A DNA stretch of 64,000 nucleotides, taken from the NCBI RefSeq assembly GCF_020618415.1, contig NZ_CP085345.1, forward strand, positions 1,736,001 through 1,800,000. The letters are read 5' to 3'. A program made the translations under genes and the position numbers. This DNA comes from Cupriavidus sp. MP-37. Lineage in GTDB: Bacteria; Pseudomonadota; Gammaproteobacteria; Burkholderiales; Burkholderiaceae. A model generated the notes under the pieces. The model searched no databases. It was not told where the DNA came from and worked only from the letters and a program-made list of their open reading frames with translations. This document shows, piece after piece, positions 51,371 through 60,593 of this stretch; position 1 is the stretch's first letter; the number at the start of each line of letters is the position of its first letter.

Positions 51371-54067
51371 ATGACAAACCTCGCCTCCCCCCATGCCAAG
51401 CTGCTCGCCCTGGCCGCGCGGCAGCGCGACGACGACCCGCAGGAAACGCAGGAGTGGCTGGAGGCGCTGGAGGCGGTGGTAGCGCAATGCGGCCATGAGC
51501 GCGCGCACTACCTGCTGGGACGGCTGCTCGATGCCGCGCCTGCGCTCGGCGTGCCGACGGTCGCGCAGAGCAATACGCCCTACGTGAATACCATCCCGGT
51601 CGAGCGGCAGCTGCCGTATCCCGGCGACGCCGCGATGGAAGAGCGGATCACGGCGATCGTGCGCTGGAACGCGCTGGCCATGGTGGTGCGCGCCAACAAG
51701 GCCTATGGCGAACTGGGCGGCCACATTTCCAGCTACGCCTCGGCCGCGGATATCTTCGAGGTGGGGTTCAATCACTTCTTCCGCGGCGCCGACGCCGGCA
51801 ACGGCGGCGACCTGGTCTATTTCCAGCCGCACTCGGCGCCCGGGGTCTACGCGCGGGCCTTCCTCGAAGGCCGCCTGTCCGAGGCGCAGCTGGACAATTT
51901 CCGTCGCGAGTCCGACGGCAAGGGACTGTGCTCGTATCCACATCCGTGGCTGATGCCTGACTTCTGGCAGTTCCCGACCGGCTCGATGGGGCTGGGGCCG
52001 ATCCAGGCGGTGTACCAGGCGCGTTTCATGCGCTACCTGGAGCATCGCGGACTGCAAGCCACCGCGGGCCGCCACGTCTGGGGCGTGTTCGGCGACGGCG
52101 AAATGGACGAGCCCGAATCGATCGCCGCGATCCCGCTGGCCGCGCGCGAGCAGCTCGACAACCTCACCTTCGTCATCAACTGCAACCTCCAGCGCCTGGA
52201 CGGGCCGGTGCGTGGCAACGGCCAGATCGTGCAGGAGCTGGAGGCGCTGTTCCGCGGCGCCGGCTGGAATGTGATCAAGGTGCTGTGGGGCAGCGCCTGG
52301 GATCCGATTTTCGCGCGCGATCACAGCGGTGCGCTGCTGCGCGCCTTCGCAGCCACCATGGATGGGCAGTTCCAGACCTACAAGGCCAAGGACGGCCACT
52401 ATGGGCGCAGCCATTTCTTCGGCCAGAACGAGGAACTGAAGGCGCTGGTGGCCCACATGACGCCGGAGGAAGTGGCCGCGCTCAACCGCGGCGGTCATGA
52501 CCTGCGCAAGCTGCATGCCGCCTTTGCCGCGGCGCGCGACCACAAGGGCCGGCCCACCGTGATCCTGGCCAAGACCGTCAAGGGCTATGGCATGGGCGAT
52601 GCCGGCCAGGCGCAGAACACCACGCACCAGCAGAAGAAGCTCGACCTCGATGCGCTCAAGGCCTTCCGCGGCCGCTTTGGCCTGGACCTGTCCGATGCCG
52701 ACCTGGAAGCGATGCGCTTCTACCGCCCGGCCGAAGACAGCCCCGAACTGCGCTATCTGCGCGAGCGCCGCGCCGCCCTCGGCGGCTACCTGCCGGCGCG
52801 GCGCTGCCGCGCCGAGGCCGTGCCGGTGCCGCCGCTGGCGCAGTATGGCCAATTCGCCATCGACGCCGCGCACAAGGAGATGTCGACCACCATGGCGATG
52901 GTGCGCATGCTGACCGGGCTGCTCAAGGACAAGACGCTGGGCCCGCGCGTGGTGCCCATCGTCGCCGACGAGGCGCGCACCTTCGGCATGGCCAGCCTGT
53001 TCCGCCAGGTCGGCATCTACTCGTCGCAGGGACAGCTGTACGAGCCCGAGGACGCCGGCTCGATGCTGTACTACCGCGAGGACGTCAGCGGCCAGATCCT
53101 GGAAGAGGGCATCACCGAAGCCGGCGCGATGTCGTCGTGGATTGCCGCCGGCACCGCGTACAGCACCCATGGCACCGCCATGCTGCCGCTCTACATCTAT
53201 TACTCGATGTTCGGGTTCCAGCGCATCGGCGACCTGGTGTGGGCGGCGGGCGACCAGCGGGCGCGCGGCTTTCTGGTCGGCGCCACGGCGGGGCGCACGA
53301 CGCTCTCCGGCGAAGGCCTGCAGCACCAGGACGGCACCAGCCACGTCATCGCCGCGACCATCCCCAACTGCCGTGCCTACGATCCCGCCTATGCCTACGA
53401 GCTGGCCGTGATCGTCGATGCAGGCATGCGCGCGATGATGGAGCGGCAGGAAGACGTCTTCTACTACCTCACCGTGATGAACGAGAACTACGCGCAGCCG
53501 TCGATGCCGGCCGGCGTGGAAGGCGACATCGTGCGCGGCATGTATCGGCTTGCGCAATCCGCAGGAGGCGGGCGCGGCAAGGTGCGGCTGCTTGGCAGCG
53601 GCGCGATCCTGCGCGAGGTCGAAGCGGCGGCACGGATGCTGGCCGAGGACTGGCAGGTCGACAGCGAAGTCTTCAGCGTGACCAGCTTTGCGGAACTGGA
53701 GCGCGAGGCGCGCGAGGCGGCGCGGCAACGCCTGCACCATCCCGAAGCCGAGGTGGCGCCCAGCCATGTTGAACAACTGCTGGCCGGCGATGCACCGGTG
53801 GTGGCCGCGACCGACTACGTGCGCGCCTATCCGCAGCTGATCGCCCCCTATGTGCGCGCGCCGTACACGGTGCTGGGCACCGATGGCTACGGCCGCAGCG
53901 ACAACCGGCCGTCGCTGCGCCGCTTCTTCGAGGTGGACCGCGCCTATGTGTGCGTGGCGGCGCTGCGGGCACTCGCGGCACAAGGTACGGTGCCCGCCGG
54001 GCTGGTGGCGCAGGCGCTGGCGCGCTACGGCATCGACGCCGGCAAGCCGGCACCGTCGATGCAGTGA
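51371..54067 (+). CDS. pyruvate dehydrogenase E1 component, homodimeric type (orphan copy)
   Basis: An 898-residue thiamine-diphosphate enzyme aligning with AceE over its length (AceE about 887). The ThDP motif is GDGEMDE at 241-247 with Asn270 in INCNLQRLDG about 29 residues later; the N-terminus has TPYVNTIPVERQLPYPGD, where AceE binds E2. Further typical segments are GGHISSYASAADI and KTVKGYGMGDAG. No E2 or E3 gene is adjacent, so it must share the main complex or act as a paralogue on another 2-oxo acid, such as 2-oxobutyrate (MdeB-like). ATG 51371 has GGAGAC upstream. It is monocistronic between a GntR gene and a convergent hydrolase gene. Confidence 0.92.
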   Translation: MTNLASPHAKLLALAARQRDDDPQETQEWLEALEAVVAQCGHERAHYLLGRLLDAAPALGVPTVAQSNTPYVNTIPVERQLPYPGDAAMEERITAIVRWNALAMVVRANKAYGELGGHISSYASAADIFEVGFNHFFRGADAGNGGDLVYFQPHSAPGVYARAFLEGRLSEAQLDNFRRESDGKGLCSYPHPWLMPDFWQFPTGSMGLGPIQAVYQARFMRYLEHRGLQATAGRHVWGVFGDGEMDEPESIAAIPLAAREQLDNLTFVINCNLQRLDGPVRGNGQIVQELEALFRGAGWNVIKVLWGSAWDPIFARDHSGALLRAFAATMDGQFQTYKAKDGHYGRSHFFGQNEELKALVAHMTPEEVAALNRGGHDLRKLHAAFAAARDHKGRPTVILAKTVKGYGMGDAGQAQNTTHQQKKLDLDALKAFRGRFGLDLSDADLEAMRFYRPAEDSPELRYLRERRAALGGYLPARRCRAEAVPVPPLAQYGQFAIDAAHKEMSTTMAMVRMLTGLLKDKTLGPRVVPIVADEARTFGMASLFRQVGIYSSQGQLYEPEDAGSMLYYREDVSGQILEEGITEAGAMSSWIAAGTAYSTHGTAMLPLYIYYSMFGFQRIGDLVWAAGDQRARGFLVGATAGRTTLSGEGLQHQDGTSHVIAATIPNCRAYDPAYAYELAVIVDAGMRAMMERQEDVFYYLTVMNENYAQPSMPAGVEGDIVRGMYRLAQSAGGGRGKVRLLGSGAILREVEAAARMLAEDWQVDSEVFSVTSFAELEREAREAARQRLHHPEAEVAPSHVEQLLAGDAPVVAATDYVRAYPQLIAPYVRAPYTVLGTDGYGRSDNRPSLRRFFEVDRAYVCVAALRALAAQGTVPAGLVAQALARYGIDAGKPAPSMQ

Positions 54068-54102
54068 GCGCGCGCGCGGCCGGCCGGCCCGCGCCGCCTT
54101 TG

Positions 54103-54780
54103 TCAGCGTGCCGAGTCGAGGACCTCGCCGTCCTTCTGCACCGCCTGTGCCTTCATGTAGCTCTCGATCAGCAACTGGTAGGCCGGGAAGATCTTGGTGT
54201 AGATCTCGGCCCATTGCTGGGCATCATCGCGATGCCACGTGCGCTGCAGCTCCGAGGCGACGGCCGCCGTATCCATCGGCACCACGCCGGCCTGGACCAC
54301 GCGCGCCAGCGTGATTTCCTGCGCCATCTTCGAGTAGGTGCCGGAGGCATCGACCACGGCAAACACCCGGTAGCCGTCTGCCACCGCGCTGATGGAGGGG
54401 AACGCCATGCACACGCTGGTAATGGTGCCGGCGATGATCAGGCTCTTCCTGCCGGTGGCTTCCACCGCGGCGACGAACTCTGGGTTGTCCCAGGCGTTGA
54501 TCTCTCCCTTGCGCGCCACATACTTCGCGTGCGGCGCATTCTCGTGGATTTCCGGGATCAGCGGACCGTTCGGGCCTTGCGGCACCGACGCCGTGGTGAT
54601 GACCGGGAGCTTGGACAGCGTGGCCATCTTGGCCAGCGCGGCAGCGCGCAGGCGCAGCTCCGGCATGGGCATGTCGCCTACGGTCTGGAACAGGCCGCTC
54701 TGGTGGTCGATCAGCAGCATGGCCGTATCGGCGGGATCGATGGCCGGGCGCTTGCCGTTGAAGTTGGCGGGACTGCTCAT
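54103..54780 (-). CDS. isochorismatase-like cysteine hydrolase (YcaC type)
   Basis: A 225-residue cysteine hydrolase of the isochorismatase superfamily. The catalytic triad is Asp26 ([10 protein letters not shown]), Lys ([10 protein letters not shown] region) and Cys ([10 protein letters not shown]), and [25 protein letters not shown] is typical of the YcaC branch. Substrates in the branch vary, and several members have unknown ones. The N-terminus is clean and ATG 54780 is preceded by GGAGACC. It converges on the orphan E1 gene with a 35-base gap and shares no operon. Confidence 0.88.
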   Translation of the reverse strand: MSSPANFNGKRPAIDPADTAMLLIDHQSGLFQTVGDMPMPELRLRAAALAKMATLSKLPVITTASVPQGPNGPLIPEIHENAPHAKYVARKGEINAWDNPEFVAAVEATGRKSLIIAGTITSVCMAFPSISAVADGYRVFAVVDASGTYSKMAQEITLARVVQAGVVPMDTAAVASELQRTWHRDDAQQWAEIYTKIFPAYQLLIESYMKAQAVQKDGEVLDSAR

Positions 54781-55158
54781 GGTGGGTCTCCTTTGGAATA
54801 GGGATGCGTGGACATCGGGTAAAGGGATGACTACCGCTGGCTGGACCCGGCGCTGAGCACATGGCGCTCTCGCGCGGGTTACATGAATCTAGGCGGTTGA
54901 CGCGCAGTCCGCAACCATTTCAGCCGCGCTGCAGGCGAGGGCATATCGCCCCGCATGGCGATGAAGGCCCATACCAAATGCTGATGGCGACCGGAACAAA
55001 ATGTGATTGGATCGGATGAACGGCCACGCATAAGGTAGTGGGTTCAAAACGCTTAACTCCGGAGAATTCCTGCGGCTGGCGCAGCGAAGCCAAAGGAGAG
55101 GCGCAGTCGGAATTCGAGCACCAGGGGACGCTTTCCCGGCTCGGTAAGGAGACGAGGC
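54781..55158. other. divergent gap between YcaC-type and Bug genes, nothing recognised
   Basis: The 378-base interval contains the two ribosome binding sites (GGAGACCC and AAGGAGACGAGG) at its ends. A few GGCGATG-like words recur near 54958-54990. I find no convincing operator, repeat, RNA gene or small protein. Confidence 0.5.
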
Positions 55159-56214
55159 ATGCCCCGGCCCGCAACGCCATCGAGCCATCCCCACGCGTTG
55201 GACTCACAGCCTTCGCCGGCGCGCCGCCGCTTGGTGCGTGCGGCAATCCTGGCCGGGTTCGGCAGCGTGCTGCCCGTTTGCCAGGGGGCCGCAGCGGCGC
55301 AGGCGGTGCAGCGCTGGACACCGGGCGGCACGGTCAGGTTGGTCGTGCCGTTCGCCGCGGGCGGCACTGCCGACCTGGTCGCGCGGCTGCTCGCAGAGGG
55401 CCTGGCCAGACGGCTTGGCCATCCGGTGATCGTCGAAAACCGTGCCGGCGCCGGCGGCAATATCGGCATCGCCAGCGTTGCGCGGGCCGCGCCCGACGGC
55501 CGCACGCTGCTGCTGGCATCCACGGCATTCCTGACCAATCCGGCATTGCACCCCGACCAGCCGCCATACGATCCGGTGCGGCAGTTCGCTGCGATCAGTG
55601 AACTGGTGAGTGCACCGGACGTGATCCTGGTACGGTCCGACAGCCCCTTCTCGACCCTCGGCGACCTGTTGGCCAAGGCGAAGGCGAGTGCCGGTGCGGC
55701 CAGCTACGCAACACCCGGAAATGGCAACAGCGTGCACCTGGGCGCCGAACTGCTCTGGCAAAAGGTCGGCGTGACCTTGTTGCACGTGCCCTACAACGGC
55801 GCCGCGCCGGCCATCCAGGCGGTGCTGGGCGGGCAGGTCGACTGTGCCCTCAGTGCACTGCCGCCGGCATTGCCATTGCTGGCCGGCGGCAAGCTGCGTG
55901 CGCTTGCCCTCGGCGGTACCTCGCGCTGGCACGCGCTGCCCGGCGTGCCGACGATTGCGGAATCCGGGTTTGCCGGCTATCGCTCCGAAACCATGCAAGC
56001 CCTGTACGCGCCCGCGGGCACGCCCCCGGCCGCGATCGATCGCCTGCATCGCGAGGTGGCAAGCATGCTTGCCGAAGCGCCAGTCCGGCGGCGACTGGCG
56101 GAAATGGGCTTCGCCGTCGTGGCCGGTTCACCCGAAGCCCTGTCCAAGCGTGTGGCCGAGGAAGTCCCTCGCTGGGCCAGGGTGGCGGCGACTGCCAGGA
56201 TCCGCGCCGACTGA
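55159..56214 (+). CDS. Bug/TctC family extracytoplasmic solute-binding protein
   Basis: A 351-residue Bug protein, the third in the window. The N-terminus has twin arginines (ARRRLVRAAI, about 21-30) before a hydrophobic segment ending AAAQA, so export by Sec or Tat is possible. The family core is present: GGTVRLVVPFAAGGTADLVAR, VIVENRAGAGGNIG and the ATPGNGNSVHLGAELLW ligand site. It is longer at the N-terminus than usual. It lies alone, divergent from the YcaC-type gene and converging on the alginate-export-like gene 25 bases away. The ligand is unknown but probably an organic acid. Confidence 0.9.
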   Translation: MPRPATPSSHPHALDSQPSPARRRLVRAAILAGFGSVLPVCQGAAAAQAVQRWTPGGTVRLVVPFAAGGTADLVARLLAEGLARRLGHPVIVENRAGAGGNIGIASVARAAPDGRTLLLASTAFLTNPALHPDQPPYDPVRQFAAISELVSAPDVILVRSDSPFSTLGDLLAKAKASAGAASYATPGNGNSVHLGAELLWQKVGVTLLHVPYNGAAPAIQAVLGGQVDCALSALPPALPLLAGGKLRALALGGTSRWHALPGVPTIAESGFAGYRSETMQALYAPAGTPPAAIDRLHREVASMLAEAPVRRRLAEMGFAVVAGSPEALSKRVAEEVPRWARVAATARIRAD

Positions 56215-56239
56215 GTGCGACGGCCTGGCGGGACCGGCC

Positions 56240-57640
56240 TCAAAAGGTATAGGCCGCCGACAGATAAGTGAAGTTCGTGTTGCGCCCGCCCGCCGTGCTC
56301 AGCACCGGCGCCACCTGCACATGCACCAGCCCGGCGTTGACGGTGACATGCCGGTCGACTTGCCAGAACACGTCGAAGGCCAGCTGGCTGCCGGTATAGC
56401 GGCCGGGGCGGCCTGCCGTGCCGGCGATGGGGACGGCGGTCGCGGTATAGATGGCGTCGCCGGTGGTCTGGCGCCAGATGAAGTCCCACGACACGGTCAA
56501 GCGTAGCGATGCTGTGGGCCTGAGCGTCAGCGACGGCTGCAGGTCCAGCACATTGGAGGCGCCAAGCAGTCCGGCCTGGTTGAAGTAGGCCAGCTTGGGA
56601 AAGAGCCCGCCGTAGGTGCCGAGCTTGCCGTCCGCGGCATTCCGGTCGCCGCTGCCCGCGGTGGCCTTGACCCCGGCGCGCGCGTTCCATCCGCCCACGG
56701 CGAAGGCATAGCCCGTGTCCGTCGAGAAGCCCCACGCGCGCAGCTCTTGCCGGCCGAAGCTGCCGAACTGCGCCAGCGCCTCCCAGTCCCAGTCCCACCG
56801 GCCGCGGCTGCCGAAGATGCGCCCGCCCACGGAATGGCGGCGCTCCACGCCGGCGCCGATGCTGTACAGCGCGCGGCTGTTCTCGAAGCCCAGGTAATAG
56901 AGATCGACGCCGGATGCCGGCACGAAGCTGCGCGGCCATGTCGTGTACACGCCCCAGAAACCCTGCGCGTGATTGGGGTGGTCGTCGAAGTTGCCCGCCT
57001 TGAGCAGCACCGGCCGGGTGGCGAAGGCATCGATGCGGACGTCGCTGGCCTGGCCGCCGAGGCGAACGCCGTCGAAGGCGCGGCGCACGTTCGGGGCGTC
57101 GCGCACGGAGACCAGGCGCTGGGCGCCGAACGCCATTTCCTGCCGGCCCACGCGCAGCGTGGGGTCCGCCGCCGCAGTGCCCGACACCGGCAGGCGCGCA
57201 TCGAAAAACGCCTGCTGCAGGTCCAGCCGGTCTTCATACGGAGGCACGGCCACATCCTTGCCAGCGGCGAGCTGATTGCCGAACTGGACGAAGGCACGCA
57301 GGCGCTCGCCCGCATGCAGGTCGGCGTGCAACAGGATGCGATGCAGCAGGTAGCCATCGGCCTCGCGGCCCGGCGTGCCGAAGTTCGGCGCGGAATAGTG
57401 CTCGAAGCGTTCGCGGATCTCGCCGCCAAGAGTCAGGTAGGTGTCCGGCGCGCCAAGCGGGATGTACTTGACCGGATCCCAGAAGTCCCTGCGCGGGGAA
57501 GCCGTGGCGGGCGATTGCAGGAAGCGATAGTCCTCCTCGTAGCGCAGGGACTTGTAGGCAGGCGCATCGGCCGGTGCCTGCGCCAGCGCGGCACCGGAGA
57601 CGGCGATCAGGGCGAGGGCAAGCGCGTGGTGGTCTGCCAA
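56240..57640 (-). CDS. alginate-export-family outer membrane protein
   Basis: A 466-residue beta-barrel protein of the alginate_exp (AlgE-like, PF13372) family: LTLGGEIRERFEHYSAPNFG, LHRILLHADLHAGERLRAFVQFGNQL and the barrel closing with FTYLSAAYTF, ending in Phe. The frame begins at TTG 57640, the only usable start, and gives a signal peptide (about 1-20, ALAQA) with no positive charge before the hydrophobic core, which is weak. Family members are narrow channels for uronates, phenolics or other acids. There are no alginate genes nearby, so transport of a small organic anion is more likely. Confidence 0.85.
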   Translation of the reverse strand: MADHHALALALIAVSGAALAQAPADAPAYKSLRYEEDYRFLQSPATASPRRDFWDPVKYIPLGAPDTYLTLGGEIRERFEHYSAPNFGTPGREADGYLLHRILLHADLHAGERLRAFVQFGNQLAAGKDVAVPPYEDRLDLQQAFFDARLPVSGTAAADPTLRVGRQEMAFGAQRLVSVRDAPNVRRAFDGVRLGGQASDVRIDAFATRPVLLKAGNFDDHPNHAQGFWGVYTTWPRSFVPASGVDLYYLGFENSRALYSIGAGVERRHSVGGRIFGSRGRWDWDWEALAQFGSFGRQELRAWGFSTDTGYAFAVGGWNARAGVKATAGSGDRNAADGKLGTYGGLFPKLAYFNQAGLLGASNVLDLQPSLTLRPTASLRLTVSWDFIWRQTTGDAIYTATAVPIAGTAGRPGRYTGSQLAFDVFWQVDRHVTVNAGLVHVQVAPVLSTAGGRNTNFTYLSAAYTF

Positions 57641-58062
57641 GATGGTTCTGCCGGGTTCTGTGCCGGTGTGGCGGCTGAGGCTGGGGCGAGCGCATATGAA
57701 GGAAGCTGCGCCGGCACAGCTTCAAGGCGGTCACGCCGTGGACTCTCCAAGCCAACATAGCACCTTGCGCTGACAGCGCAAGGTGTCCGCCGTGCCGTGC
57801 GACAATTTTTGCTGCCTAGGCAGCGCGCGGCACGGACATCCCACTCGTAACGCGAGGCCAAGGCCATCCGGGGTTACACCTCATGAACCGACCATCCCTC
57901 CTGTCAAGCCGCGACTGGGTGCGGCACGCCAGGCCGATAGCAGGCGTCCAGCGTATTGAAGCGTGGTGCCGGGGCAAGGCGTATGCCATGCACCGCCATG
58001 TTCAATACGGCCGTCAGGCGCCCGGGTATCCTGTACTCGTCAACTTCTGAACGGAGAGGACG
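57641..58062. other. intergenic region with nested inverted repeats
   Basis: The 422-base interval between the divergent porin-like gene and cupin gene contains three dyads in 75 bases (57761-57835). Beyond them I see no recognisable gene; the remaining sequence toward 58062 has only the cupin gene's GGAGAGGACG ribosome binding site. Confidence 0.5.
57761..57835. repeat. array of inverted repeats upstream of the porin-like gene
   Basis: CACCTTGCGCT (57761-57771) pairs perfectly with AGCGCAAGGTG (57775-57785) over a 3-base loop. Further right, GCTGCCTAGGCAGC (57811-57824) is a 14-base perfect palindrome, bracketed by CCGTGCCG (57790-57797) and CGGCACGG (57828-57835). They lie 121-195 bases before the porin-like gene start. 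Candidates are regulator-binding sites or transcript hairpins; none is followed by a U tract. Confidence 0.7.
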
Positions 58063-58488
58063 ATGTCCCGACACTCGAACGATCCCACCGCGCCGGCCGG
58101 CCGGGGCCAGTGCCAGAGCATTGACCTGCTCGGCAAGATCGCGCAGATCGACGGTCACTGGCAACCGCGCGTCGTCGCGGAAATGAACGACTATCAGTTC
58201 AAGGTGGTGAAGGTCGAAGGCGACTTCCAGTGGCACCGGCATGCCGACACCGATGAAACCTTTATCGTCCTCGAAGGCGAGTTGCGCATCGATGTCCGGC
58301 AGGGGCCGTCCGGCGACGCTTCGATCGTGCTGCGGGCCGGGCAGATGGCGGTGGTGCCGAAGGGCGTCGAGCACAAGCCCTGCGCCAGCGCGGAAGCCAA
58401 GCTGCTGCTGATCGAGCCGCGCGGCGTGGTGAACACGGGCGACGGTCCGGCGGGCGCGCGTACCGTTGAGAACGACCAGTGGATTTGA
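58063..58488 (+). CDS. small cupin protein
   Basis: A 141-residue single cupin domain protein. FQWHRHADTDETFIVLEGEL supplies His (57 and 59) and Glu ligands of the first motif, and VPKGVEHKPCAS the His of the second, so it should bind a metal. It resembles the YlqC/mannose-6-phosphate-isomerase-like cupins. GGAGAGGAC precedes ATG 58063. There is no operon; it is divergent from the porin-like gene and ends before the repeat locus. Function is unknown. Confidence 0.85.
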   Translation: MSRHSNDPTAPAGRGQCQSIDLLGKIAQIDGHWQPRVVAEMNDYQFKVVKVEGDFQWHRHADTDETFIVLEGELRIDVRQGPSGDASIVLRAGQMAVVPKGVEHKPCASAEAKLLLIEPRGVVNTGDGPAGARTVENDQWI

Positions 58489-58529
58489 GGTGCGCCCCCA
58501 AACAGCGATTTCCCTCCCGCCTGTTTTCT

Positions 58530-58800
58530 CCCCTCTCCCGCTTGCGGGAGAGATCAACGCACGTCTTGCACTTGCCGACTTGCTGCCACGAACCGGGGCG
58601 TCGTCCCCGCGAAGGCGGGGACCCAGTGGCTTTCTGTCCCCCGAAGGGGGACTTTTAAGACGCTGGATTCCCGCCTTCGCGGGAATGACGGTGGCATTTG
58701 ATTCTTTGGCGGTACTAGCAGAATCAATGGGTTAGCAACGGTTCCTGGGTAGGGGGCGGGGGTGAGGGCCGGCGCATCAACGAAGTCAGGCGCATCAATT
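58530..58800. repeat. REP element split by an about 200-base insertion
   Basis: The REP left arm and loop CCCCTCTCCCGC-TT-GCGGGAGAG occupy 58530-58552. The sequence that should follow, GGGCGGGGGTGAGGG then CCGGCGCATC and AACGAAGTC, resumes at about 58753. In the intact copy at 30398-30455 these parts are contiguous. The interrupted right arm and matching flanks show that about 200 bases were inserted into an older REP. No target duplication is obvious. Confidence 0.8.
58603..58686. repeat. second REP-type palindrome set inside the split REP
   Basis: Three dyads: GTCCCCGC-GAAG-GCGGGGAC (58603-58622), GTCCCCC-GAA-GGGGGAC followed by TTTT (58636-58656) and ATTCCCGC-CTTC-GCGGGAAT (58667-58686). 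The outer pair face each other and differ in their end letters, the usual layout of a REP doublet. The middle stem with its T run could terminate transcription of the cupin gene. Confidence 0.82.
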
Positions 58801-58850
58801 CGTGCGCACCTGCATCACCCCCCGAAACTCGGCGGCGCGCTACCGCTGGC

Positions 58851-60527
58851 TCACCGCTTGCCGTCCTTCACATAAACACGTTCCCCGGCCACCCACGTTT
58901 CCAGCACCTGCGTCTTCCAGATATCGGCAGGCTTGACCTTGAACAGGTCCTGGTCGACCAGGATAAAGTCCGCCCACTTGCCCGGCTCGAGCGAGCCCAG
59001 CGTTTTCTCCTGGTGTTCGGCGTAGGCCGCGTCCAGCGTGAAGGCGCGGAACGCCTGCGCCAGCGTCATCGCTTCTTCCGGATGCCAGCCTTTGATCGGG
59101 CGGCCTTCATGGTCGGTGCGGGTGACGGCCGCGTGCAGGCCGTAGAACGGGTTGGCCGATTCCACCGGGAAGTCGGAGCCGCCCGCGATCACCGTGCCTT
59201 GCTTGAGCAGGGTCTGCCACGCGTAGGCGCCCTTGATGCGGTCCTTGCCGACGCGGTCCTCGGCCATGTTCATGTCGCTGGTCGCGTGCGTGGGTTGCAT
59301 CGACGCGATCAGGTCGAGGGACTTGAAGCGCGGGATGTCCGGCAGCGCGATCACCTGTGCGTGCTCGACGCGGTTGCGCAGCTGGCGCCCGCCCACCTCC
59401 TTGTACGCCGCTTCCATGGCGTCCAGCACCTGGTGGTTGGTGGCGTCGCCGATGGCGTGGATGTTGACCTGGTAGCCGGCCTTGATCGCGGTCTTGACGG
59501 CGGCCTGCATCGCGGCATCGCTCATGAACAGCAGGCCGCTGTGCACGTGGTCGTCCGAATACGGTGCCATCAGCGCGGCGCCGCGGCTGCCGAGCGCGCC
59601 ATCGCCGTACAGCTTGACCGCGCGCAGGTAGTAGCGGTCATTGCCGTAGCCCGACAGCGGCCCCTTGGCCGACAGCGTCTTGAAGTCGTCGCCGGTGTCG
59701 CGGATCATGCCGTAGATGCGGGTGGTCAGCTTGCCCTGGTCGGCGAATTCGCGGTAGATCCGGTCTTCGGCGACGGTCACGCCGGCGTCGCCCGCGGCGG
59801 TCAGGCCGAGCGCGTTCATGTGCGCCAGCGCGGCGGCGAGCGCGGCGCGGCGGTCGTCGTCGCTGTACGGCGGGATCACGTTGTTGACCAGCGCCATGGC
59901 CTTGTCGACCAGCACGCCGGTGGGGTTGCCGCTGGCATCGCGCTCGATGCGTCCGCCGGCCGGATCCTTGGTATCGCGCGTGATGCCGGCCGCTTGCAGC
60001 GCCTTGGTGTTCAGCCACGCGGCGTGGCCGTCGACGCGCACCAGCCGCACCGGGCGGTCCGACACCGCGGCGTCAAGCTCGGCCGCGGTCGGGAAGCGGC
60101 CCAGCTTCCAGTTGACCTGGTTCCAGCCATAGCCCAGCAGCCACTTGCGCTGTGGGTTCTTGTCGCCATAGGCGCGGATCATGCCCTGGGCCTCGGCCAG
60201 CGTGCGCGTGCCCGACAGCGAGATCTCGGTGGTCTTGAAGCCCAGGCGGAACACATGGCCGTGGGCATCGATCAGGCCCGGCAGCAGGGTCTTGCCCTGG
60301 CCGTCGATGCGCTGTGCGCCGGGGTACTGCGCGCGCAGGGCGGCGGCGTCGCCGGTGGCCAGCACCTTGCCCTGGTCGAATACCAGCCCGGTGAAGCGGG
60401 TGACCTTGTCCTGCTGCAGGGTATAGCCCTGCACCGACTCCACCAGCGTGGGCGCGGCGTGCGCGGGCAGGCCCAGGGCCATGCCGGCGCCAAGTGCCAG
60501 CAGGCTGATGCGGATTGCTTTCTTCAA
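58851..60527 (-). CDS. exported amidohydrolase (YtcJ-like)
   Basis: A 558-residue amidohydrolase of the YtcJ/amidohydrolase_3 group. Residues 1-24 are a signal peptide (ending PAHA), so it is periplasmic. Metal ligands begin with His89 and His91 (DAHGHVFRLG); VNIHAIGDATNH gives later ligands and IAGGSDFPVES the final Asp. The N- and C-terminal strands (TGLVFDQGKVLATGD and ADFILVDQDLF) form the small composite domain. Substrates in this group are usually amides or N-acyl compounds and are rarely known. It lies 66 bases downstream of an amino acid permease gene with the same direction, a sensible pairing for a product taken up as amino acid. Confidence 0.9.
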   Translation of the reverse strand: MKKAIRISLLALGAGMALGLPAHAAPTLVESVQGYTLQQDKVTRFTGLVFDQGKVLATGDAAALRAQYPGAQRIDGQGKTLLPGLIDAHGHVFRLGFKTTEISLSGTRTLAEAQGMIRAYGDKNPQRKWLLGYGWNQVNWKLGRFPTAAELDAAVSDRPVRLVRVDGHAAWLNTKALQAAGITRDTKDPAGGRIERDASGNPTGVLVDKAMALVNNVIPPYSDDDRRAALAAALAHMNALGLTAAGDAGVTVAEDRIYREFADQGKLTTRIYGMIRDTGDDFKTLSAKGPLSGYGNDRYYLRAVKLYGDGALGSRGAALMAPYSDDHVHSGLLFMSDAAMQAAVKTAIKAGYQVNIHAIGDATNHQVLDAMEAAYKEVGGRQLRNRVEHAQVIALPDIPRFKSLDLIASMQPTHATSDMNMAEDRVGKDRIKGAYAWQTLLKQGTVIAGGSDFPVESANPFYGLHAAVTRTDHEGRPIKGWHPEEAMTLAQAFRAFTLDAAYAEHQEKTLGSLEPGKWADFILVDQDLFKVKPADIWKTQVLETWVAGERVYVKDGKR

Positions 60528-60593
60528 AGCGATGCTCCTTGTTGTTGTGCTTTTTGCTTGTTACTGCGGATTGCAGGCGCCCGGGAACGGCGC

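Larger units (their letters stand above)
58489..58850. other. repeat-rich intergenic region
   Basis: The 362-base gap between the cupin and amidohydrolase genes is mostly repeats: one REP of the 17.8 and 30.3 kb type, split in two (58530-58552 and from about 58752), and a second, different set of palindromes between the halves (58603-58686). No protein-coding frame is credible. Confidence 0.8.

Noticed and set aside
51356..54214. A 952-codon open frame antisense to the orphan E1 gene
   Set aside because: It mirrors the real gene in a GC-rich genome; its translation is low-complexity His/Arg/Ala/Gly sequence without any domain, while the other strand encodes a full AceE paralogue.
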